Below are positions 8,348 through 15,248 of a stretch of 21,259 nt of DNA, in pieces. A program made the translations under genes and the position numbers. The stretch is from JBFJVZ01 sp041623895. Its GTDB lineage: Bacteria; Planctomycetota; Planctomycetia; Pirellulales; Pirellulaceae. The stretch spans positions 1-21,259 of the forward strand of contig JBFJVZ010000076.1 of the NCBI GenBank assembly GCA_041623895.1. Reading direction: 5' to 3'. The notes under the pieces were generated by a model. That model had not been told where the DNA came from. It saw only the letters and a list, made by a program, of their open reading frames with translations, and made no database searches. The first letter of the stretch is position 1, and the number at the start of each line of letters is the position of its first letter.

Positions 8348-9943
8348 ATGGCCCGCCGAAAACGCAAAAAATCGTCCGCCCAATCCGATCCAGGCAACGC
8401 TGCTGATCCGGCAGCATCCACAGCGCACAAGTCACGCAGCAAAATCAAAACGCTGACTCCGGAAACATTGTTGCCAAAACTGCCCTCACTGTCGCGGATC
8501 GTTTCGGTGGCGATGTTGATTCTCGGCATTCTGGCCGTCGGCGCGTTGGTTTATCGCGTGATGGCGGTGTTTTTTGTGCCACTGTTCCTGGCCGCATCCT
8601 TGGTCGTGATCTTTCGCCCGATTAACGAATGGCTGTATCGGCGGATCGGCAATCGTCCGCGTTTGGCCGCATTATCGACCACGGGTCTGATTCTAATGAT
8701 AGTCCTGATGCCAGTGTTCATAGTTTTATCGATTGCGGCCAGTCAATTCACAACCTTGGTCAGCCAGGTGAACTTTGATGATTTGACTGCCGCGATTCAG
8801 CGTGGTCGAGAGCAATTCGGCTTGACGCTTGATCATCCCGAACAATATCGACGATTGGATGATCTGACCGATCAGCTGGATGAACCTTCCGAACCTGAAC
8901 AGGTTCTCGCGCGGATTGACGAAGCTGGAAAACTGGTGAACTACCTGCAGGAGAAGGCGGAGAATCCGGAAGCATCCAGTGCGGCCGCTGACAACGCGAA
9001 TCAACGTTTAGTCGAATTTGCCGAAGCAGTGCGGGAAAGTCAGGATGCGGGAACTGGGGGCGTTGATTACTCCCGGCAGGTCGATGCCGCGGAACGATTC
9101 CACCGGCAATCGGTGATCGCGACCGCCGCCATTCGATCTTGGATGCATACCTCGCTGGGCGGCTCCTTTCGCAGCCAGGCAAAATTGTTGGCCAATCCCA
9201 GTGAAGCGACCTTCGCAAACATCCTCAGTTCCAGCCGCGAGGCGCTGCAACCGCGGTTCGTCAAACTGACCAATGAAACGGGTAAGTTTGTGATTCGGAC
9301 CGGGGTCAGTTTGGCAATCCTGGTGATCGCCATCTATTTCTTTTTGATCGATGGACCGTCGATGATTCACACGCTGATGCGATTAAGCCCGCTGGATGAT
9401 GACTACGAGCGGCGGTTGCTGGTAGAGTTTGATCGGACCAGTCGCGCGGTTGTCCTGGCCAGTATTTTAAGTGCTCTAGTCCAGGGCTTGCTGGCTTCAT
9501 TCGGATTCTGGCTAGCGGGGCTGGAATCGGTGGTGTTGTTATTCATGGTGACCACTTTGATGGCCTTGATTCCGTTTTTGGGCGCCGCCTCCGTCTGGGT
9601 CCCCTGTGCTTTGTATTTGGGTGCCGTCGAACAACGATGGACTGCCGCGATTTTATTGGCGGTCTACGGATCACTGGTGGTGTCATTGAGCGACAATTTC
9701 ATCAAGGCGTACATCTTGCATGGCCATTCACAGTTGCATCCGCTGTTCGCTCTACTAAGTGTTTTGGGCGGTATTCATGTGTTTGGTCCCGTTGGAATTC
9801 TGGTCGGACCGATGGTGGTTGTCTTCCTGCAAACGTTATTGGAAATCTTGAACCACGAATTGGGAACGAACAGGTTGGAACTTGAATTATCCGAGGAACA
9901 GCAGCAGGGACGCGCGGAAGTCGCCCCGGAGATTGTCAGCTGA
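8348..9943 (+). CDS. AI-2E/PerM-family permease
   Basis: A 531-aa protein. ATG 8348 starts at MARRKRKK; an upstream in-frame ATG at 8309 is possible but adds an unlikely proline/serine-rich leader. Helices lie at about 50-85 and 110-130. A long hydrophilic segment (about 135-310) follows, then a helix at about 315-335, and a C-terminal cluster at about 365-500 with LIPFLGAASVW and the terminal HVFGPVGILVGPM stretch typical of the family. AI-2E family members export small molecules or ions; the substrate here is unknown and the name does not prove quorum-sensing activity. Standard members are nearer 350 residues, so the extra soluble segment is notable. It is divergent from the flippase-like gene. 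The peptidase gene starts one nt after its stop, implying co-transcription. Confidence 0.85.
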   Translation: MARRKRKKSSAQSDPGNAADPAASTAHKSRSKIKTLTPETLLPKLPSLSRIVSVAMLILGILAVGALVYRVMAVFFVPLFLAASLVVIFRPINEWLYRRIGNRPRLAALSTTGLILMIVLMPVFIVLSIAASQFTTLVSQVNFDDLTAAIQRGREQFGLTLDHPEQYRRLDDLTDQLDEPSEPEQVLARIDEAGKLVNYLQEKAENPEASSAAADNANQRLVEFAEAVRESQDAGTGGVDYSRQVDAAERFHRQSVIATAAIRSWMHTSLGGSFRSQAKLLANPSEATFANILSSSREALQPRFVKLTNETGKFVIRTGVSLAILVIAIYFFLIDGPSMIHTLMRLSPLDDDYERRLLVEFDRTSRAVVLASILSALVQGLLASFGFWLAGLESVVLLFMVTTLMALIPFLGAASVWVPCALYLGAVEQRWTAAILLAVYGSLVVSLSDNFIKAYILHGHSQLHPLFALLSVLGGIHVFGPVGILVGPMVVVFLQTLLEILNHELGTNRLELELSEEQQQGRAEVAPEIVS

Positions 9944-9944
9944 A

Positions 9945-11471
9945 ATGTCGATCAATGAACAGCTGTTTCAAACGATTTGCGGGCAAGCCAGGGAGGCCGC
10001 GCTTTTGCACTCGGCGGCAGACACGCTGGAATGGGATGAGCGCACCCGCATGCCGCCCGCCGCGGGTGATTATCGGGCACAGCAAGTTTCCGCTTTGCGG
10101 GCCGCCGTCCATCGGCTGAAAACGGATGGCCAGTTCGCTGAGGATCTGCAAACGGCGATTGATCAACTTGGTGACGAAGATCCGCACAGTGATGCCGCGT
10201 CCACCATTCGCATGCTGCATCGCGATTGGCAACGCGATCGCAAACTGCCAACGGAATTGGTGGAGCGAGTCGCTGGTGCAACGGTGCGCGGCCAACAATC
10301 TTGGGATCACGCAAGAAGGCAAAATGACTTTTCGTTGTTCCGCGATGTGCTGGACGAAGTCATCGACCTGAAGCAAGAAGTTGGCCAGCGGATCGCCGCC
10401 GGCAGCGAACGAACGACGTACGAAGCACTGATGGACGAGTATGAACCGGATGCCAGTGAACAGCAGATCCAAGCGGTATTCGATGCCGTCCGCGGGCCGC
10501 TGGTCGAATTGATTACGCAAATCCGGGCCTCAAGCCGGCGTCCCGACCCGGAGGTGCTCAAACGCGAATATCCCATCGCTGCGCAACGACGATTTAGCGA
10601 AAACGTGGCCCAGCGAATTGGATTCGATTTTCAGCGCGGCCGCCTGGACGAAACTTCGCATCCGTTCTGTACCACGTTGGGACCTCACGACTGTCGTATC
10701 TTGACACGGTACGATCTTCACTGGCTGCCCAGTGGATTATTTGGCACATTACATGAAGCGGGGCACGGTTTGTACGAGCAAGGTCTTCGCACGGACTGGT
10801 TTGGCTTGCCTCCGGGCAGCTACACGTCGCTGGGAATCCACGAGTCACAGTCTCGATTGTGGGAAAATCAAGTCGGTCGCAGCAAGGCATTCTGGAGTTA
10901 CCTGTACCCCGATGCTCAAAAATCATTTACACCGAACTTGGACGACGTCGCGCTGGCGGATTTTTACTTTGCGGTCAATTGGGTGCAGCCAAGTTTGATT
11001 CGCGTCGAAGCAGACGAAGCAACTTACAATCTTCATATCCTGATACGGTTTGATTTAGAAAAACAATTGATTGACGGTTCTTTGTCCGCCGGCGACTTAC
11101 CGGAGGCCTGGAATGATCGTTACGAACGTGACTTGGGAATTCGCCCACCATCCGATGCTGATGGCGTGCTGCAAGACGTTCACTGGAGCGCGGGCCTGTT
11201 TGGCTATTTCCCCACTTACACATTGGGAAACCTGGTCAGCGCGCAATTGTTCGACGCGGCTGGGAAACAGATTGGCGACCTGCAAGCTGCGATTGGCGAA
11301 GGTGACTTTCAGCCGCTGCGGCAATGGCTGATTGAAAACGTCCATCGCTACGGTCGCTGCTATAGCGGCGAAGAACTGGTCCGTCGCGCGACGGGCGGCT
11401 CGCTGTCGGCCGACCACCTGATCAAGTATTTGCGGGACAAACTGCAACCGCTGTACGGGATTACCGAATAA
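9945..11471 (+). CDS. M32 family metallocarboxypeptidase (Taq-type)
   Basis: A 508-aa protein of typical M32 length. The zinc motif HEAGH is at about residues 270-274, and HESQSRLWEN at about 299-308 supplies the third ligand Glu. HPFCTT...DCRILTRYD lies upstream and EADEATYNLHILIRFDLE downstream, both family hallmarks. These cytosolic zinc enzymes remove C-terminal residues from peptides. The ATG at 9945 begins MSINEQLFQ, where the M32 helical domain begins; an ATG at 9882 lies inside the permease gene. The TGA of the permease ends at 9943, leaving one base, so translation is probably coupled. A functional link with the permease, for example peptide recycling, is possible but unproven. Confidence 0.92.
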   Translation: MSINEQLFQTICGQAREAALLHSAADTLEWDERTRMPPAAGDYRAQQVSALRAAVHRLKTDGQFAEDLQTAIDQLGDEDPHSDAASTIRMLHRDWQRDRKLPTELVERVAGATVRGQQSWDHARRQNDFSLFRDVLDEVIDLKQEVGQRIAAGSERTTYEALMDEYEPDASEQQIQAVFDAVRGPLVELITQIRASSRRPDPEVLKREYPIAAQRRFSENVAQRIGFDFQRGRLDETSHPFCTTLGPHDCRILTRYDLHWLPSGLFGTLHEAGHGLYEQGLRTDWFGLPPGSYTSLGIHESQSRLWENQVGRSKAFWSYLYPDAQKSFTPNLDDVALADFYFAVNWVQPSLIRVEADEATYNLHILIRFDLEKQLIDGSLSAGDLPEAWNDRYERDLGIRPPSDADGVLQDVHWSAGLFGYFPTYTLGNLVSAQLFDAAGKQIGDLQAAIGEGDFQPLRQWLIENVHRYGRCYSGEELVRRATGGSLSADHLIKYLRDKLQPLYGITE

Positions 11472-11547
11472 AGGGGCTCGCTCGGGCCGGCGATGCCAGA
11501 AATCGACCGGGCCAGTGGTGAAATGGGCAATCTGGGCGCTGGCTCCA

Positions 11548-11582
11548 GGAAACGATCGGGTTACAATTCCCTAATCGTTTCC
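11548..11582. promoter_or_regulatory. 9-bp perfect inverted repeat flanking a -10-like TACAAT
   Basis: GGAAACGAT (11548-11556) is inverted as ATCGTTTCC (11574-11582), 17 nt apart, and TACAAT (11562-11567) sits between the arms. The element is 17 bp upstream of ATG 11599 and 77 bp after the peptidase stop. It could be an operator over a promoter for the zinc-ribbon gene, or a terminator hairpin for the peptidase. The lack of a T-run downstream favours the former weakly. No convincing -35 is visible. Confidence 0.4.
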
Positions 11583-11598
11583 GACACTTAGGTGCCCC

Positions 11599-13341
11599 AT
11601 GATATTGTCAACTTGCCCCCGTTGCTCTGAGTCTTTGCGCGTTCCGGAGGCGGAGGTTCCTGACGACGCTTACGCCCACTGCCCCTGGTGCAACGAGACA
11701 TTTCCGGCCTCGGAAATCATCAGCCAGCTGCCGCCGATTGTCTTGCTGCTGGATTCCCAGGGACATCCACTCGAGCTGCATCCCACGACGGCTGCTGTAG
11801 CGACCGCTGGCAGTATGGGCGCGAATCCGTTCGCCGGAGCCGACTTTGACGACGATCAGACCAATGCCGAAACGGAAACGGTGGTCATGGATTCTTTCCG
11901 GGAAGACTTGCCATCCGAGGCTCACGAGGCCGACCAAGATTTTGAATCCGAGGATTATGAATCCGAGCAAGAGGGCGCTGAGCAACAGTCGGAGTGGGAT
12001 TTTCATCAACAGCCAGAGCCTGCCGGTGTAGTCGATATCCAGGTTGCGACAGCAGACGAAGGTGTTGGCGCCGGCGCTGAGCCGATGCGCGTTCGCGCCA
12101 AGCCGCCGAGCAAGAAACAGGGCTCAACTGTTCGCACGTTGGTCGGCGTGGCGCTCGGCCCGTTGCTGGCACTGCCTCTTGCCGGCGCGATCCTGTTGGC
12201 ACTGGGCCGAGCGCCAAATTTGGGTTTCTGGCCGTTCGACGGATCTTACAACCAGTCTCAGCAGAGAACCGCCGCGCCGCCGATGCAATCCAATTCATCG
12301 ATGTCGCGTCAGGCACCCAGATCGCAACAGGCGAGGAATTTGAACTCCGGAAGTTCGTTGCTGGACGATGGCAGCGTTGTTGCAAAAGCCGTCGCCGAAA
12401 TCACGGGCGAATCATCATCGGATTTTGACAGCTCATCGGATCCTGACACGCCGAGCCACATTACCGATTTGAATCAAGTGCCGATCAGTCTGCCGCCCGA
12501 GGATGGATTCGCAACGTCAAAGCCCGACGAGTCCGTGACCGATGCATCTGATCAAGTTGCCGAATCGACGGACTCGGAAGATATATTGGCACTTCTGAAT
12601 GCCGATCCACCGCAACAGCGCGAGGAGATGCCGGAGGATTTACTTGTGCCCGAAGGAACGGCAGTTTATCCCGGCGACGCGCGACAGGTTTCGACACCGC
12701 CGGATGCGGCGATCGCTTCAGATGAAGCCAGCAAGACAAAGTTGGAATTGAAACCGTCCAGCGTCGTCGTCAGCGATTCCGTGGACCCGCAGGAGTCCGC
12801 TGCAGAATCAGCCGAGTTAAAGCCCCCGTCAATATCGAATTTGGAATTGCCTGCCGATTTGGCCCGGACGAAAGATAGCCCGGAGTTATTGGCGTCAATC
12901 CAAGCGGCATCCTCTGCCATGACAGGATTGCAACTGAAACGAGATGAATCAAAAGGAACGCCGCGAGATCTGGCGCTGACCTATGTTGCCATCGCGGAAG
13001 TGGCAACTCATGATGCTGATTCGAGAAGTGACGCACTGGGAGATTTCATCAACGAGATTTCCACGTCGCCGCTGTTGGAAGATCTTTCCATGGCCGGACC
13101 GCAGTGGTTGAACTACGAGACACGTCCAAACGATGGGATGCTGCTGGTGGGAGAGGCGACGAGTGATGCCGGTGAGACAATGATCACGCTGATCGGAAAA
13201 AAACAAACTGCGACCGTACCAGTCGTGCTTCCTCGTGGCCTGGCCATGCCGAAATCGGAACGGGTGATCGCGTTGGGATTGATCACGAGCTCCGGCGACA
13301 GAAACGTTGTCCAGTTGAAGGCGGTCGTCCCACTGCCCTAG
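11599..13341 (+). CDS. zinc-ribbon, acidic-linker, single-TM hypothetical protein
   Basis: A 580-aa protein starting at ATG 11599 with AGGTG four nt upstream. The N-terminus has a CxxC...CxxC zinc ribbon (Cys 6, 9, 28, 31). A long acidic low-complexity stretch follows, then one hydrophobic helix at about 180-203, more Ser/Asp/Glu-rich disordered sequence, and a compact C-terminal region (about 420-580) ending in a predicted beta-rich segment. The zinc ribbon plus membrane helix suggests a cytoplasmic or membrane-proximal binding module tethered to an extracytoplasmic domain. I do not recognise a family; it looks lineage-specific. The next gene starts 55 nt downstream on the same strand, so the two are probably one operon. 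Confidence 0.7.
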   Translation: MILSTCPRCSESLRVPEAEVPDDAYAHCPWCNETFPASEIISQLPPIVLLLDSQGHPLELHPTTAAVATAGSMGANPFAGADFDDDQTNAETETVVMDSFREDLPSEAHEADQDFESEDYESEQEGAEQQSEWDFHQQPEPAGVVDIQVATADEGVGAGAEPMRVRAKPPSKKQGSTVRTLVGVALGPLLALPLAGAILLALGRAPNLGFWPFDGSYNQSQQRTAAPPMQSNSSMSRQAPRSQQARNLNSGSSLLDDGSVVAKAVAEITGESSSDFDSSSDPDTPSHITDLNQVPISLPPEDGFATSKPDESVTDASDQVAESTDSEDILALLNADPPQQREEMPEDLLVPEGTAVYPGDARQVSTPPDAAIASDEASKTKLELKPSSVVVSDSVDPQESAAESAELKPPSISNLELPADLARTKDSPELLASIQAASSAMTGLQLKRDESKGTPRDLALTYVAIAEVATHDADSRSDALGDFINEISTSPLLEDLSMAGPQWLNYETRPNDGMLLVGEATSDAGETMITLIGKKQTATVPVVLPRGLAMPKSERVIALGLITSSGDRNVVQLKAVVPLP

Positions 13342-13384
13342 GCAGCGCGATACGAACAGCCGAAAGGCACAAGATTTCATGACC

Positions 13385-13390
13385 GAGGGA
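13385..13390 (+). promoter_or_regulatory. Shine-Dalgarno site for GTG 13397
   Basis: GAGGGA precedes GTG 13397 by six bases. It supports the GTG start over any downstream ATG in the same frame (for example the Met at residue 18). Confidence 0.65.
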
Positions 13391-13396
13391 GCTTGA

Positions 13397-14467
13397 GTGA
13401 CTCAGGAACACCCAAAAGCGGATTACTTGGACGCGTCCGATGGAGTCATGGCGGAGCAACCTGCCGAGGAAGCCGGTGGCTCCCTGATGTCAAGCTTGCT
13501 GTATGGCGTGACCCTTCCGGAACGCACCGCGCGTTGTGCGTCGGCAATTGTCGGTGGATTGGTCAACGAAACGGCAGCCAGATTGATTCCGACAGCATTT
13601 CGCTCATCGCGCAGTTACAGCGTCTTTGTGCAGCAAGCTTTGGACATGATGATTCACGATGTGGGCGGGGTCGCCAGCGATCAGGAACCGGCAGATATCG
13701 AAGAGTCTAAGTTGGCCCAAAAAGCCGTGGGCGGACTTTTGGACATCGCCGGTGCCGCGACACTTCATTTGTCGCCCATGACAGTCTTGGCCGTGTTTAA
13801 TGATTTGGCCTATGGCTCGGGCTTCTATCTGCGGAAGCTAAGTGAAGAATTAAAACGCGAAGGAATCATCGACGACGATTCAAGCATCGATCATGTCTCT
13901 GATTTGATCGATGCGTTGCAGCAAACAAGTGGAAAAGCGGCTGACGCCATGGATTCTCCGCCCATCAACGTTGATGGCATCAAAAACACGATCACGCAGC
14001 TGCGTGACGAAATCGGCAAGGTTGAGCCGACGAAGTTGATTCCGCAAAGCGAAGTCGCTCGCTTGTGGTCGGAAATGGAGGACGTTGCGGCAAAAGCGGA
14101 CGTGGGGCTGTGGGACGTCAGTACAACAATGACGATGTATGCGATGAACCGCGTGTCGGCAACGACACGTGGCGCGTTGTCCACTGTTACCGTTGCCGGA
14201 AATCTGTTGGATGAACATATCGTCAGCCACTACGCCAGTGCGCTGGACGAAATTGGTGAGAACGGTTTGTACGCGACTCTCTCCGGTGCCGCTGCCCCCT
14301 ATTTAGAAGCGGTCTGGCACAACTACGACGGCGACCGCGAAACCTGGACCGAAGAGTTGATCACTGGTCGCTTGATTGGTAAAGCTTGGACCAGCGTTCG
14401 AGGCTGGTTTACCGCCTGCGAGAATGACGACCAGCCGCAAGATTCGGGAGGGCGAAGCTCCTGCTGA
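13397..14467 (+). CDS. hypothetical protein of 356 aa, probable operon partner of the zinc-ribbon gene
   Basis: The protein starts at GTG 13397, supported by GAGGGA. It is mostly amphipathic, Ala/Asp/Glu-rich alpha-helical sequence with weakly hydrophobic helices (about 100-160 and 240-290), a coiled-looking middle (about 160-230) and no clear signal peptide. No catalytic motif was recognised. The last residues, SGGRSSC, are encoded within the 14445-14509 palindromic repeat, and the TGA lies inside that element, so the native C-terminus may have been replaced by the repeat's insertion. The short spacing to the zinc-ribbon gene suggests a shared transcript and perhaps a shared membrane function. 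The function is unknown. Confidence 0.7.
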   Translation: MTQEHPKADYLDASDGVMAEQPAEEAGGSLMSSLLYGVTLPERTARCASAIVGGLVNETAARLIPTAFRSSRSYSVFVQQALDMMIHDVGGVASDQEPADIEESKLAQKAVGGLLDIAGAATLHLSPMTVLAVFNDLAYGSGFYLRKLSEELKREGIIDDDSSIDHVSDLIDALQQTSGKAADAMDSPPINVDGIKNTITQLRDEIGKVEPTKLIPQSEVARLWSEMEDVAAKADVGLWDVSTTMTMYAMNRVSATTRGALSTVTVAGNLLDEHIVSHYASALDEIGENGLYATLSGAAAPYLEAVWHNYDGDRETWTEELITGRLIGKAWTSVRGWFTACENDDQPQDSGGRSSC

Positions 14468-14509
14468 GCCGCCGATGCCGGTTCTTTCGGCTCGGCAGTA
14501 GCCCTCCCG
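14445..14509. repeat. palindromic repeat overlapping a gene end (dispersed repeat copy 2)
   Basis: Positions 14446-14470 match the reverse complement of 741-765 at 22 of 25 bases. The left arm (14445-14471) pairs imperfectly with the right arm CGGCTCGGCAG...CCCTCCCG at 14488-14509, the shared core being CGGGAGGGC. The element includes the TGA at 14465-14467 of the upstream gene. It may also act as a transcription end signal, but no T-run follows. Confidence 0.6.
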
Positions 14510-14552
14510 ATTGCGCCGATGCCCTAGTGCTCTGTCAACTTTTGACTTTAGG

Positions 14553-14616
14553 GTAGCCGAATTCGCCAGCATTCGGTTCGTTCCAAGATACCCCGAAGTC
14601 TGGTGACATCGGCTAC
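14553..14616. repeat. second palindromic intergenic element
   Basis: A 24-bp arm at 14553-14576 beginning GTAGCCGAATTC pairs with the arm at 14593-14616 ending GACATCGGCTAC, with 5 mismatches, separated by 16 nt. It lies 0.1 kb after the 356-aa gene and 40 bp before the end of the lipoprotein gene. In pattern it resembles the frequent planctomycete palindrome of the type TAGCCGAAGTC...GACTTCGGCTA. No ORF of note is present between 14468 and 14655. Confidence 0.55.
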
Positions 14617-14655
14617 GACACCACCCCAAGATTGAATCTGAAAGATGAAAATGCT

Positions 14656-15099
14656 CTAGCCAGACGGTTGCGGAAACTCTTTAAAATCTTTGAACGAGGT
14701 TCCCGTGACCAGCACAACGGTTCCACCACCGGTAATCAGGTAGCCGCCGTTTCGCGGCACGGCGGCTTCGAATCCCAGCACGTACTTTTCGTTTTCGTCA
14801 CCGTCGTCGTGAAGCGCCGCGTTCCAGTACATCACAATCGCGCCTTCACTAAGGCGTTTGGCCGATTCACTGGATACTTCGTCGTTCTCCTGCGAGCTCT
14901 CTTTCAGGTATGACACCAATTCGTCGATTCCTGCGGGCGCGCGACCGCGGGCGGTGTGAAAGCCGTGATAGGCGATTCCTAGCTTCGCCAAACATGCCTT
15001 TCGCATCGTCACCTCCTGCTTCGCTGCCTGATCGCTGCATCCAGCACTCAGCACGGCGACGGCAAATGTCAAACTAAAGTGCCACAGGGTCCGCCTGGT
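14656..15099 (-). CDS. small lipoprotein, unknown function
   Basis: About 147 residues from ATG 15099. The N-terminus, MTRRTLWHFSLTFAVAVLSAGC, has a basic start, a hydrophobic core and a lipobox (LSAGC, Cys 22), so signal peptidase II processing and lipid anchoring are expected. The mature part has a short helical segment followed by an AYHGFHTARGRAPAGIDELV stretch, then a beta-rich end around VMYWNA and GGYLITGGGTVVLVTG. The HGFHTARGRAP region resembles segments in planctomycete secreted small proteins, but no named family is assigned. A TTG at 15117 would add six residues; ATG is preferred since the signal peptide then starts in the normal way. It is divergent from the PafA-like gene with 0.15 kb between starts. 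Confidence 0.7.
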   Translation of the reverse strand, partial: TRRTLWHFSLTFAVAVLSAGCSDQAAKQEVTMRKACLAKLGIAYHGFHTARGRAPAGIDELVSYLKESSQENDEVSSESAKRLSEGAIVMYWNAALHDDGDENEKYVLGFEAAVPRNGGYLITGGGTVVLVTGTSFKDFKEFPQPSG

Positions 15100-15148
15100 C
15101 ATAAGATTCGCCAACAATATGGGTCTCTGGTAGTCATCGTTTGCCTAG

Positions 15149-15180
15149 AATATTTATACAGGCCAATATTTATACAGGCC
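15149..15180. repeat. perfect 16-bp tandem duplication in a divergent promoter region
   Basis: AATATTTATACAGGCC occurs at 15149-15164 and again directly at 15165-15180. It sits between the divergent starts of the lipoprotein (15099) and PafA-like (15249) genes. Each unit is AT-rich and, read on the minus strand, contains TATAAA, a possible -10 for the lipoprotein gene about 50-60 bp away. It could be a pair of regulator sites or a recent slippage duplication; the sequence alone does not say which. Confidence 0.6.
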
Positions 15181-15248
15181 GATGCCCAGCACGGCCACAC
15201 GCGGCGGATTCCGACGTTCATGTCATCCACTGATCTCAGTGACTTTCC

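Noticed and set aside
14303..14629. 108-aa minus-strand ORF containing a SAGASPS string
   Set aside because: It is a translation of the repeat plus the antisense of the 356-aa gene end.
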